Source of the DNA: Waterburya agarophytonicola KI4
GTDB lineage: Bacteria > Cyanobacteriota > Cyanobacteriia > Cyanobacteriales > Xenococcaceae
Direction: 5' to 3'
Length of the DNA: 39,645 nucleotides
NCBI RefSeq assembly: GCF_020640915.1
Contig: NZ_JADWDC010000047.1
Location: forward strand, 1-39,645
Of the stretch, positions 27,217 to 36,426 are shown piece after piece. Both the position numbers and the translations under genes were made by a program. Under the pieces are notes generated by a model that saw nothing but the letters and a program-made list of their open reading frames with translations, searched no databases and was not told where the DNA came from. Within the stretch, counting starts at the first letter, position 1. Every line of letters starts with the position of its first letter.

Positions 27217-27271
27217 AGGCACTATCTGGGAGCTTATGACAAATAGTGCCTCTCACAGTGCGCCACTTTTT
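27217..27271 (+). terminator. Double hairpin terminator after the small membrane genes
   Basis: AGGCACTAT (27217-27225) and ATAGTGCCT (27243-27251) form a perfect 9-bp stem with a 17-base loop. A second short stem AGTG/CACT (27257-27267) leads into a run of Ts. The first arm starts 13 bases after the stop codon. The shared AGTG words would also permit alternative pairings. Confidence 0.65.
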
Positions 27272-27427
27272 ATATAAAAATAAAAGCAATCAGGATATTT
27301 TGATTTATTTAGTTTATTTAGTTTATATTTTTGTCAGTGTTAAATAGATAACAAAAAATCACAAAATACAACAAAATTAGTTATCTCAGATGGTTATTAT
27401 TAGACCAATCGATAATAATATCTATAA

Positions 27428-27457
27428 TTGAATATTTTCCTCTAAAAACTGTATACT
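27428..27457 (+). promoter_or_regulatory. Candidate sigma-70 promoter of the receiver-domain gene
   Basis: TTGAAT at 27428-27433 and TATACT at 27452-27457 are separated by 18 bases. Transcription would start near 27464, giving a leader of about 70 bases that contains the hairpin at 27476. The surrounding region 27272-27532 is AT-rich and otherwise empty apart from a repeated AGTTTATTT word near 27310. Confidence 0.5.
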
Positions 27458-27475
27458 AAATCAAAATCTAAAAAC

Positions 27476-27510
27476 AGAGTAATTTGAGCGCATTATCTCA
27501 AATATACTCT
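27476..27510 (+). promoter_or_regulatory. Long inverted repeat in the leader of the receiver-domain gene
   Basis: AGAGTAATTTGAG (27476-27488) and CTCAAATATACTCT (27497-27510) pair along 13 positions with one single-base bulge, around an 8-base loop. It ends 22 bases before the ATG at 27533. It would form a leader-RNA hairpin, or serve as a dyad for a DNA-binding protein. No T run follows directly, so it is not a simple terminator. Confidence 0.6.
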
Positions 27511-27532
27511 GGTAGTAAAATTGTAATCTTGC

Positions 27533-28276
27533 ATGATTAGTGTTCTTGTTGTTGACGACCAAAATCTGACTCATAGGCTGATAGAAACCTATCTAAAATC
27601 AGAGGCTGAAATCGAGATAGTTGGCTTTGCAAATAATGGTCAAGATGCAATCGAACAAATCCGTAACTTGCAGCCAGATGTAGTGTTAATGGATGTAGAA
27701 ATGCCAAAAATGGATGGACTGGCAGCTACAAAAATAATTACTAGAGAGTTTGTTACAACTAAAGTTTTGATTTTAACAGTACACGATAATGAAGCACATT
27801 TGAGCTTGGCACTAGAAAATGGTGCAAAAGGATATTTGCTTAAAACGACTACCTCTCAAGAATTAAAAAATGCTATTTATTATGTCAACCAAGGTTATTT
27901 TCAATTGAGTGTAGAATTAACGGAAAAGTACTTACAAAAAATTGTCAAAGCAAAACCAGAATCAGAGGAAATTTTTGAGATCAAAAAAAAAGTTAGTTAT
28001 TTATCTAAATCTTTTAATAAATTAGAAGATGAGTTGGAAAAATCTGGAGAAAAAAACCTAGAAGAAAATTTAGAACGTAAAATAGAAGGGCTATTGCAAA
28101 AAGAAATGGCTATTCTACGCGATCGCGACTCTCATCTACAATTTAAAGTAGATCGCATGAAATACAATCAGGAACGATTAGAACAAAATATTAAATATCT
28201 TTTTAAAGTTCAAATGGGCTGTATTATTGTGGCATTGATGGCAATAATATTAGCTGCATTTTCTGTGTTTAATTAA
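27533..28276 (+). CDS. Response-regulator receiver protein with coiled coil and C-terminal membrane anchor
   Basis: Residues 1-120 are a NarL-like receiver domain with every phosphorylation residue: D8-D9, acceptor D54, T82 and K104. There is no DNA-binding domain. A Glu/Lys/Leu-rich coiled coil runs from about 140 to 222, and a single hydrophobic segment at about 226-245 ends the protein (CIIVALMAIILAAFSVF). So the phosphorylation switch is tethered to a membrane with its receiver in the cytoplasm. No histidine kinase adjoins; the flanking Ser/Thr kinase is a distinct type. The output may be a change in coiled-coil assembly at the membrane. The architecture is uncommon and the role unknown. 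Confidence 0.88.
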   Translation: MISVLVVDDQNLTHRLIETYLKSEAEIEIVGFANNGQDAIEQIRNLQPDVVLMDVEMPKMDGLAATKIITREFVTTKVLILTVHDNEAHLSLALENGAKGYLLKTTTSQELKNAIYYVNQGYFQLSVELTEKYLQKIVKAKPESEEIFEIKKKVSYLSKSFNKLEDELEKSGEKNLEENLERKIEGLLQKEMAILRDRDSHLQFKVDRMKYNQERLEQNIKYLFKVQMGCIIVALMAIILAAFSVFN

Positions 28277-28343
28277 TATTTGTTTGATCGTCAATATGCT
28301 TTGATCTGGTTTATTTGATTGTTAACTCTAGGTTTTAACTGGC

Positions 28344-29816
28344 ATGACATTAGAGTATGACTTGGTGGTAGTTGGTAGCAGTTGGGCTGGTATCTATGCA
28401 GCAAAAAGTGCTGTTAGGTTTCAAGCTCGCGTTGCACTGGTGACTCAAACCGATAATTCTGTTGAGCTTCCCCAAGGCGAATATTTGCCCAATGACACCT
28501 CATTTAACTGTAGTTTGGCTGAAATTGGCGATTTCAACTACTCTTTAGAAAATGGCTTTTTTATCGCCGAAGAAACCAACCTAAATACTGTTTCTTTAGA
28601 TAAGGCGCAGACTTGGATTGAGAATGGTAATGCAGCCGTAAAAAACTTAAATTCCTTGTCTAGTTTGGCAGCGTTGGGTGTTGATGTCATTGTGGGTAAA
28701 GGAGAGTTTTTTCGACTGCCAAAATTAGGATTACAAGTCAAACAAAGAAGATTGCGATCGCGTCGTTTTTTATTGGCAACAGGCTCTTATTTTTTGCCTG
28801 ATTTTGGGGATAATGATGGTGCAATAAACTATTTAACTTTAAGGGATTTAGCCGAGGGAGATTTAGCTAATTTACCCTCTAATATTATTATTGTTGGAGG
28901 AGATCCAACTGCCTTAGAATTGGCTCAAACTCTGGCAAGATTTGAGAAGAAAATTACTTTAGTTGTCAAACAAAATAGAATATTACCGCAAGAAGATCGA
29001 GATTTAAGTACTTTAGTGCAGGCAAAGTTAGAAGCAGAAGGAATCAATATCTTTACTAATTCAGTTGTGAGCCAGATTAAACAGATTGACAATCTAAAAT
29101 GGCTACAGGCTGGAAATCGGGCTTTATCCGCAGATGAAATTATAATTGCCGATTATCGTCGACCAAATATTAGAGATCTAAATCTTGCAGGGGTAGATGT
29201 CAAATATGATGAAAAACGGGTTTATGTCGATCGCAAACTAGCAACTACTAATCCTCATATTTATGCTTGTGGCGATCTCATTGGAGGATATTGTTTGCCG
29301 AATATTGCTCGTTATGAAGTTAATCTAATTTTGAAAAATACTTTATTTTTTTCCTGGTATAAAACTAATTATCATGCTCTTCCTTGGGCTGTTTTAACTC
29401 GACCAAAATTAGCTAGAGTAGGTTTGAATGAAAGACAAGCTAAACAACAATATAAGGGAAAAGTGTATGTAATTCGGCAATATTTTAATAACACAGCCCA
29501 GGGACAAATATTAGATAGTAATCCTGGGATGTGTAAGTTATTAATCAGTCGCCAAGGTGAAATATTAGGTTGTAGTTTATTTGGCGATCGCGCAGTAGAG
29601 TTAATTACTATTCCTGCATTAATGATGCAACATAAAATAAAGTTAGATCATAATCCCATGAGAGGATTAACTTCTATATCGATACCTACTATTTATCCTA
29701 GTATGACAGAGATCTTAGAATTAGCATTAGAAGATTTTTATCAACAAAAAATACAGCAAAATTCTCAACTATCAAATCGTCTTAAACGTTGGTTTTCTTG
29801 GCGCAAGAATAAATAA
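28344..29816 (+). CDS. FAD-dependent pyridine nucleotide-disulfide-type oxidoreductase without the redox disulfide
   Basis: The 490-residue flavoprotein has the FAD-binding start DLVVVGSSWAGIYAAKSA, an NAD(P)-binding GGDPTALELAQTLARF segment, the ATG motif (LLATGSYF), the second FAD motif ACGDLIGGY and a C-terminal dimerisation domain. This is the order of the mercuric reductase/dihydrolipoamide dehydrogenase family. The CxxxxC pair that should follow the first FAD motif is absent; the region has an acidic insert instead. It therefore cannot work by the standard disulfide mechanism, and its electron acceptor is unknown. A 14-bp tandem repeat and tmk follow. Confidence 0.85.
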   Translation: MTLEYDLVVVGSSWAGIYAAKSAVRFQARVALVTQTDNSVELPQGEYLPNDTSFNCSLAEIGDFNYSLENGFFIAEETNLNTVSLDKAQTWIENGNAAVKNLNSLSSLAALGVDVIVGKGEFFRLPKLGLQVKQRRLRSRRFLLATGSYFLPDFGDNDGAINYLTLRDLAEGDLANLPSNIIIVGGDPTALELAQTLARFEKKITLVVKQNRILPQEDRDLSTLVQAKLEAEGINIFTNSVVSQIKQIDNLKWLQAGNRALSADEIIIADYRRPNIRDLNLAGVDVKYDEKRVYVDRKLATTNPHIYACGDLIGGYCLPNIARYEVNLILKNTLFFSWYKTNYHALPWAVLTRPKLARVGLNERQAKQQYKGKVYVIRQYFNNTAQGQILDSNPGMCKLLISRQGEILGCSLFGDRAVELITIPALMMQHKIKLDHNPMRGLTSISIPTIYPSMTEILELALEDFYQQKIQQNSQLSNRLKRWFSWRKNK

Positions 29817-29867
29817 CCAATGAGCAATAACCAATGAGCAATAACCAATAAGCAATAACCAATGAGC
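29812..29867. repeat. Four tandem 14-bp units covering the tmk start codon
   Basis: The unit AATAACCAATGAGC occurs at 29812, 29826, 29840 (with G to A) and 29854, as pairs of degenerate heptamers. It runs from the stop codon of the flavoprotein gene into the fourth unit, whose ATG at 29862 is the tmk start. Units 1 and 2 each contain an ATG that opens a five-residue frame (MSNNQ), the first ending in an ATGA overlap with the second. Heptamer tandem repeats are known in cyanobacteria as STRR sequences. Confidence 0.9.
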
Positions 29868-30482
29868 AAAAAATTATTTATCGTATTTGAGGGAATAGAT
29901 AGTTGCGGAAAAACCACTCAAGCAGAACTATTAAAAGACTATTTCCTCAATCATAAAGAACGAGTAGTAATAAGTCCCGAGCCTTCCGATGGCATCATTG
30001 GGAATATGATTCGCCAAGCACTAAAACAAAGGATTTTATTTAGTCGCGATCGCGATTTATTTGACGAGCAAATGGCATATCTTTTTGCTGCCGATCGCCA
30101 CGACCATTTATATAATGATCTTGATGGAGTATTCAAATTAATCGAAGATAACTACCATGTAATTAGCACCCGCTATTATTTTTCTTCTTTAGCATACAAT
30201 TGTGAGAGTCCTGAAAAATTTGCTTTTATTCAAAAACTAAACGATCGTTTTCCTAATCCAGATCTGACAATTTATATTGATATTCCTATTGAAGTATCTT
30301 TAGCAAGATTACAAGAACGATCCTTACAAGAAATATACGAAACGAAGAGTAAGTTAACCCTAGTTCGAGAACAATATCAAAAAATATTTGCTGCCTATCA
30401 AGGCAAATTGCTCTCAATTGATGGGACAAATAGCCTTCAAATTATTCATCAAAAAATAGTCAATTACATTACTCAAAAATAG
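29862..30482 (+). CDS. tmk: Thymidylate kinase-like protein (divergent)
   Basis: The 206-residue P-loop kinase should convert dTMP to dTDP. The P-loop is FEGIDSCGKTTQ (G11-T19), followed by the PEPSDG block that normally reads EP-type with Gly/Thr, and the Arg-rich acidic segment. The DRY-S-AYQ motif reads STRYYFSSLAYN here, with Thr for the usual Asp. The LID region RLQERSLQEIYE is present. Length is normal. The substitutions suggest a divergent or second tmk, or a related nucleotide kinase. Its ATG sits inside a tandem repeat with no Shine-Dalgarno. Family call firm, exact substrate less so. Confidence 0.82.
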   Translation: MSKKLFIVFEGIDSCGKTTQAELLKDYFLNHKERVVISPEPSDGIIGNMIRQALKQRILFSRDRDLFDEQMAYLFAADRHDHLYNDLDGVFKLIEDNYHVISTRYYFSSLAYNCESPEKFAFIQKLNDRFPNPDLTIYIDIPIEVSLARLQERSLQEIYETKSKLTLVREQYQKIFAAYQGKLLSIDGTNSLQIIHQKIVNYITQK

Positions 30483-30484
30483 CC

Positions 30485-30519
30485 AATAAATAATAACTAA
30501 TAACTAACAACTAACAACT
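30485..30519. repeat. Heptamer tandem repeat (STRR-like) behind tmk
   Basis: Five heptamers in a row: AATAAAT, AATAACT, AATAACT, AACAACT, AACAACT, starting two bases after the tmk stop codon. They belong to the same degenerate AATAACC-type family as the repeats at 29812 and 37464. The rest of the 292-bp gap to the TamB gene shows no gene or hairpin that I can support. Confidence 0.75.
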
Positions 30520-30774
30520 ACTTCTAGTATTACTAGGGATTTCATCGATTAAATATTTAGTTGTAATTTCTCTCTTGCCAATAGGCGATAGAATCGAAGA
30601 TTGGTTATACTTGTTCTTATTTAATTTAAAAAAAAATTAATATTGTGCAACTAATCGGCGAAATTCATCTTCTATATTCATAGATTCACGGTAAAAAACA
30701 GCCATAACTCACTAGCAAAAACAATATATTATTTTTGCTAGGGGCATTCTTAGCTACAGACCACAATCATTAAG

Positions 30775-33700
30775 ATGAAGCAAGACCCCAAACACGATCG
30801 AGAGGATAGCCCAAACCAAGATAGGGCAACAGCTTCTACTAGTTGGTGGCGCAAGATAATCATCACCCTAGCAATTTTACTCTTAGGCGGTGCGGGTAGT
30901 GGTCTACTTTATGGTTGGTATTTTGTCAGGCAAAAATTAGTACCTTTAATCGAAACAGAGGCAGGTAATTATCTCCACCGCCCCTTAGAATTAGGCGAGC
31001 TCAAAACTATTTTCCCTACAGGAGCAAAATTTGGTAATAGCGCGCTTCCTGCAACGAATGATAATCCCGATTTTGTTAAAGTCAATACAGTCAAAGTCAA
31101 TCTCGCCCCCCTCTATTTCTTACGTACTCGGAAATTAAAGATAGACATTATTTTAGAAAAGCCCGATGTTTATATCGAACAAGATGAATCTAAAAAATGG
31201 ACTCCGACAGATTTTGGCTCGGATGGCGAATCAGAGGGGGGAATCAAAGTTGAAGTAACCTCAATTCAACTCCAGGGGGGACAGCTTGCTCTCGTGGCTT
31301 ATAATTCCGAAACAAAAGCCCTGAACCCTCCTGTCCGAGCCAAGATAGGAGAAATTATCGCCCTTCCTACAGACGGTCAAATTAAATTTGATGCGAATGC
31401 AGAATTAATTGCAGGGGGTAAATTTGCTCTTGATGGTCTAGGGAATACCAACACGGGAATTATTGAAATAAAAATAGATGCAGAAAATTTAGATGCGGGA
31501 GAAATCAGTAATTTAGTAGCTTTGCCAATTGAATTCGGTCGAGGAAATATTGACGGAAAACTGGATATAGTTTTAACAGATATATCTCTGCCATTATTAT
31601 ATGGAGTTTTAGATTTAGATGGTGTTGGCTTGCAGATTCCCAACCTAGTCAAACCGTTTCAAAATAGCGATGGCAAAATACATTTTCAAGGTACAGAAAT
31701 AAAACTCGACGATATAGCAACCAATTTTGGGGAAGTGTCGGGGAAAGCATCGGGTAAATTAAATCTAGCAGAAGAAGGCGATTATCAGATCGATACGAAG
31801 ATAAAGCCAATAGAAGCGAGCAAAGTGATTAATGCTCTAGAATTAGAAGCCCCTGTTCCCATTGAAGGCAAAATAACAGGAGATATACAAGTTAGAGGAA
31901 ACTTAGAAAATCCTGTCGTTAAATTAGATATCGCTAGCGCGAGTCCTACTACAATTGATAAGGTTGATTTCAAACAAATTAATGCCGATCTAGAAATAAT
32001 AGGTACAACTCTTTCGGTGAAACAGTTTACTAGTCTGCCTAAAAGCGGTGGAACGATCGCAGGAAATGGTAAATTGCAGTTAGATGGGTTGCAAAATCTA
32101 GTATTCAACATTACGGCAAATAATGTTTCGGGCAAAGCGATCGCTCGTAGCTATAACAATGAATTACCTGTAGATATTGGTACTATTTCAGGCTCGACCA
32201 ATATATCAGCCCAGGCGGGGGATCTCTCGACTCTACGCTTTCGTAAAGGAAAAGCAAATTTTGCTTTGGGTAACGGTGTAGTTAAAGTTGATAATCTTGA
32301 TTATGGCAAAGGCATCTGGACATCAGATCTAACCACATTGGGGGTAGAATTTGGCAGTTTGCCTTTTGGAGAAGGAAGTGCGCCAACTATTGCCAAAGGG
32401 GTAATTGATGGCAAATTTGATGTATCGGGGACTAGTGATGTCGGTAATTTGGATTTAGTTGATGCCAGAGGAAAAGCCGATCTCAATACCGTGGGGGGGA
32501 AAATAGTCCTACCGAAAATATCTTTAGCTGATGGTAATTGGGCTGCGAATATTGATACAAAAAATCTAAAACTCCAGCGTCTTTTCCCCGAATTACCTAA
32601 CGAGTTTAACGATAATCTCAGCGGTGAATTTTATCTGACGGGCAATATTCCCGATAAGGCTCAACCTCAGACGTTAATTAACGGTTTTGGCGACTTAACC
32701 CTGGCACAAGGAAGAGTTAGGGTAGATGATTTAACCATAGTCGATCAAAATTGGACGGCGATCGCTAAAGGAAAAGATTTAAAATTAAAAGAATTAAGCT
32801 CGACTACTCCCGATCAATTTGCAGGATTGGTTAATGGCACGCTCAATTTAGCGGGGACGACTGATAATATTACCCCAGAAGGGATTAAAGCTAGGGGGAA
32901 TGGTAGTTTGACTCTACCAGAAGGAGTGTTTGCTGCCGAGGATTTGGCGATCGCCAACGGGCAATTTAACGCCCAAGTAGCACCCCAAAATGTAGACTTG
33001 AGCCTATTTGCCGATCCTGATTCCGACGATCTAGAGCTTAAGGGAAAACTGGGAGGAAAGCTGGCGGTAACGGGACAAGTAGATAACCTCAGTCCTACCG
33101 CCGTATCGGCTACAGGAGATGTCAGCTTTAGCCAGGGTATCGATCTATTAGAACAACCCTTTGAGGCAAAAGTAGCTTGGGATGGCAGACGGTTAGATGT
33201 ACTAAAAGCCCAAGGAGATGATTTGGATGCAATGGGTTATATTGACCTAGACCCCAGCTTTTTTAGCGATATTCCCGATAAATTAGTCGCAGTAGAATAT
33301 TTTGAGTTTGATGTCGATAGGGCGAAAGAAATTGATATTACCAAGCTGCGTTTAACTCTACCGACTTGGGCGACTAATCTCGACTATTCAGGTAGAGGAG
33401 ACTTTTCAGGACAGATTAGTGGTATTCCCTCGGCAATGAAAATTGCAGGAAACATAAGTTTAAAAGACTTTAGAGTAGAAGAAATCAACTTTGACCCTTT
33501 TTTAGCAGGAAATGTTCAAATATCTCCCGAAACTGGCGTAAGTTTAGACTTACAAGAAATTATTACCGCGCCTCTTTTTTCTACTGCTGCCGATCTTGAT
33601 CCAGAAATTAAACCCCTCGATAAAATTGAGCTAGTTTTAGATAAAAACTTCTCTCCTCTAGGATTTGCGATCGTTCAAGACTACATTTCAATTGTGGGTA

Positions 33701-36426
33701 CGGGAAAAGAAGAAATTATTGAAATGACGACCCAGAATATTCCCGTACAATTAATTAAAACTATTGCCCTCAAAAGCGATGACCTAGAAGTACCCGAAAA
33801 CATAGCTATTCAGCCGATAGATGGCGAATTGTCGGGAGACTTTATTTTTAATCTCAATACTTTAGCTACTTCAGGAGAAAACGTCACCATCGAATCTCCA
33901 GCTTTAGCCAGTATTCGGGGAGATTTATTAAAGGGAGATTTCCAATATGCTAATGGTTATTTTGCCATTCAAGACGTAGAATTCCAACAACGGAATAGTA
34001 CCTATAAACTGCAAGGAAACATCAAACAAAAACCAGATGATTTTATCGTTGATGGTCGGGTGTCGATTAATGGCGGACAAATTCAAGATATTTTAGTCGC
34101 GCTGCAAATATTTGAATTAACCGATCTCAGTCGTATTTTTAGCGATCGCAATTATGGAGATGCTAACAATTTATATGAGTCTTCCTCATCTGGCAAAGCA
34201 CCCTTATTTGATATTGGCTTAAAAGATGCACCTATATTTGAACAGCTAGAGTTACTCTCGACCATAGAAGCATGGTTGGCTTCGATCGAGCAAGAACGAC
34301 AAACAGCTATAATTCCCCCTATTAAGAATTTAAAAGGGACTTTTGATGGAAATATCGATGTTTCTGGCTCTTTTAACGACGGCTTAAGTTCGGAATTTCA
34401 ATTTTTGGGGGAGAAGTGGCGATGGGGAAACTTAACTAGTAAAAAGATCGTTCTTCAAGGTAATCTCCGAGAAGGGATTTTAACCCTATTACCCGTCTCT
34501 ATTCAACTAGAAAATCCCATTTTGAGAGAAAACTCAGCGGAGTCGGAAAATAAAATCAATGCTTCTTCTCCTACCTTATTATTTACGGGGACATTTGGCG
34601 GAGAAACCCATTCAGGACAGTTTCGATTGGTAGAAGTGCCTGTTAAATTAATCGAGCAACTGTTTTCTTTGCCTCCAGAATTAGCTTTAGATGGATTAAT
34701 TAACGCCTCTGCTAGTATTGCAGGGACGCAAAAAGAACCTCAAGCCAGAGGAGAACTAAGAATAGATAATGCTTCTCTCAATGAGACTTCGATCCAGTCT
34801 ACGAAAGGGAGTTTTAACTACAGAAATTCTCGTCTTGATTTTTCCGCCAGTAGTAATATTGCCGAAGATGCCGATCCTCTCCTTCTTCGGGGTAGTATTC
34901 CTTATAAGTTGCCTTTTGCTGCTGTCGAACCTCAAAGCGATCGCTTAGAACTACAACTAAACGTCAAAGATAAAGGCTTGGCTTTATTGGATATTTTTTC
35001 CCGAGGAGAATTGAAGTGGATCGACGGTATGGGGGAGATCGTGCTGGATATTTCTGGGGTACTCGATGCCAAACAGAATCTACCCCGCAAGCTAGTAGCC
35101 CAAGGTACGGCGAATATTCAAAATGCCACGGTTGCAATTAAAAACTTACCTAATAATTTGCTTACCAACATTGACAGTGAGGTATTTTTCGACCTCAGCA
35201 ATATTAGAGTTAATAGTTTTACAGGAGATTTTGGTGGGGGTCAAGTATTAGCTGCGGGGACTATTCCTCTCAATAAACCTGGTTCTCCCAATCCTTTAAC
35301 CATTGATTTTAATAAAATTGCCGTTGATGTACCAAAATTATATGATGGTGGTCTCAAAGGAAGGATTAGGATCTTAGGTAAAGCTACCGAACCGATTATT
35401 ACAGGCAACATTACTCTGTTTGACGGTACGATTTTATTAGTAGATGAAAGCGATCCTAATAGCAATCCAGAAAAGAATATCACCACAGGTAGTAAAATTA
35501 GTGCCATCAAGCGACGCAACACCGAAGAAAGTATTGCAGCTATTACGCAATATAAAAATCTTCAACTAAAACTAGGAGAAGATATTCAAATTAGTCAACC
35601 GCCTATTTTTACTTTTTTAGCGACGGGAGATCTCGGTATTAACGGTACTTTTTTGCAACCTAGTCCTAGTGGCACTATTACTCTACAACGGGGTCAAGTG
35701 AATTTGTTTACTACTCAGTTAAATTTGTCTAGAGATTATAAGAATACGGCTCGTTTTTCTAGTAACAATATTCTCGATCCATTTTTGGATGTGTTGCTAG
35801 TGGGTTCGGCAATCGAAACTACAGGTAGTAGAAACATACCTAGTGAAGCATCTCCCACGGAAAAACCTGATGCTGATAGTTTGGGTACGTTAGAAACTGT
35901 GAGAATTGAGGCTAAAGTAAAAGGGCTAGCCAGCCAAATTACTAATAAGATCGAACTTACTAGTAGTCCTCCCCGCAGTCAAGCAGAAATAGTAGCTTTA
36001 TTGGGTGGTGGTTTTGTGGAAACTTTAGCTAACAATACTAGTACTTTGGGTTTAGCTAGTTTGGCAGGTTCGGCTTTATTTGGCAGTCTTAATTCTGAAT
36101 TTAATAATGCTTTTCCCATTGGAGAAGTACGTTTATTTCCCACTCAAATCATTGGAGATGAAGATAATCCCGATGATGGTAATAGCGATGGAATTGCAGG
36201 AGAAATTGCTTTTAATTTGTTTAATAATTTTTCTTTTTCTGTGTTGAGAATTTTGAATATCAATGATATTCCGACTCAGTATGGTTTTCGCTACCGTCTC
36301 AACAAATATTTTGTGTTGCGGGGTTCTAGTGATTTCAAATCGATCAGAAGCGATCGCGAGTTAAAAGAAAGCAATGAAGATCAGGGTAATACTAGGGTTT
36401 TAATTGAATTTGAATCGAGATTTTAA
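30775..36426 (+). CDS. tamB: TamB/TIC236-type translocation and assembly protein (DUF490)
   Basis: The 1883-residue protein has a basic, polar N-terminus (residues 1-25), one membrane anchor (about 28-52) and then a very long run of repeated beta segments. These carry many IDGKLD-, GKAxL- and LxGxGxLxL-like units, typical of the lipid-bridging beta-taco fold. The last roughly 400 residues are the DUF490 domain (TGNITLFDGTILL, GTITLQRGQVNLFTTQLNL, SSPPRSQAEIVALLGGG), ending EFESRF. TamB-type proteins span the periplasm, aid outer-membrane protein assembly and lipid transport, and in chloroplasts correspond to TIC236. No Omp85/TamA gene adjoins. The frame is unbroken. Confidence 0.93.
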   Translation: MKQDPKHDREDSPNQDRATASTSWWRKIIITLAILLLGGAGSGLLYGWYFVRQKLVPLIETEAGNYLHRPLELGELKTIFPTGAKFGNSALPATNDNPDFVKVNTVKVNLAPLYFLRTRKLKIDIILEKPDVYIEQDESKKWTPTDFGSDGESEGGIKVEVTSIQLQGGQLALVAYNSETKALNPPVRAKIGEIIALPTDGQIKFDANAELIAGGKFALDGLGNTNTGIIEIKIDAENLDAGEISNLVALPIEFGRGNIDGKLDIVLTDISLPLLYGVLDLDGVGLQIPNLVKPFQNSDGKIHFQGTEIKLDDIATNFGEVSGKASGKLNLAEEGDYQIDTKIKPIEASKVINALELEAPVPIEGKITGDIQVRGNLENPVVKLDIASASPTTIDKVDFKQINADLEIIGTTLSVKQFTSLPKSGGTIAGNGKLQLDGLQNLVFNITANNVSGKAIARSYNNELPVDIGTISGSTNISAQAGDLSTLRFRKGKANFALGNGVVKVDNLDYGKGIWTSDLTTLGVEFGSLPFGEGSAPTIAKGVIDGKFDVSGTSDVGNLDLVDARGKADLNTVGGKIVLPKISLADGNWAANIDTKNLKLQRLFPELPNEFNDNLSGEFYLTGNIPDKAQPQTLINGFGDLTLAQGRVRVDDLTIVDQNWTAIAKGKDLKLKELSSTTPDQFAGLVNGTLNLAGTTDNITPEGIKARGNGSLTLPEGVFAAEDLAIANGQFNAQVAPQNVDLSLFADPDSDDLELKGKLGGKLAVTGQVDNLSPTAVSATGDVSFSQGIDLLEQPFEAKVAWDGRRLDVLKAQGDDLDAMGYIDLDPSFFSDIPDKLVAVEYFEFDVDRAKEIDITKLRLTLPTWATNLDYSGRGDFSGQISGIPSAMKIAGNISLKDFRVEEINFDPFLAGNVQISPETGVSLDLQEIITAPLFSTAADLDPEIKPLDKIELVLDKNFSPLGFAIVQDYISIVGTGKEEIIEMTTQNIPVQLIKTIALKSDDLEVPENIAIQPIDGELSGDFIFNLNTLATSGENVTIESPALASIRGDLLKGDFQYANGYFAIQDVEFQQRNSTYKLQGNIKQKPDDFIVDGRVSINGGQIQDILVALQIFELTDLSRIFSDRNYGDANNLYESSSSGKAPLFDIGLKDAPIFEQLELLSTIEAWLASIEQERQTAIIPPIKNLKGTFDGNIDVSGSFNDGLSSEFQFLGEKWRWGNLTSKKIVLQGNLREGILTLLPVSIQLENPILRENSAESENKINASSPTLLFTGTFGGETHSGQFRLVEVPVKLIEQLFSLPPELALDGLINASASIAGTQKEPQARGELRIDNASLNETSIQSTKGSFNYRNSRLDFSASSNIAEDADPLLLRGSIPYKLPFAAVEPQSDRLELQLNVKDKGLALLDIFSRGELKWIDGMGEIVLDISGVLDAKQNLPRKLVAQGTANIQNATVAIKNLPNNLLTNIDSEVFFDLSNIRVNSFTGDFGGGQVLAAGTIPLNKPGSPNPLTIDFNKIAVDVPKLYDGGLKGRIRILGKATEPIITGNITLFDGTILLVDESDPNSNPEKNITTGSKISAIKRRNTEESIAAITQYKNLQLKLGEDIQISQPPIFTFLATGDLGINGTFLQPSPSGTITLQRGQVNLFTTQLNLSRDYKNTARFSSNNILDPFLDVLLVGSAIETTGSRNIPSEASPTEKPDADSLGTLETVRIEAKVKGLASQITNKIELTSSPPRSQAEIVALLGGGFVETLANNTSTLGLASLAGSALFGSLNSEFNNAFPIGEVRLFPTQIIGDEDNPDDGNSDGIAGEIAFNLFNNFSFSVLRILNINDIPTQYGFRYRLNKYFVLRGSSDFKSIRSDRELKESNEDQGNTRVLIEFESRF

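Noticed and set aside
27217-27271. Possible riboswitch or attenuator because of two adjacent hairpins with shared words
   Set aside because: It lies directly behind a stop codon and ends in a T run, so a terminator is the simpler reading.
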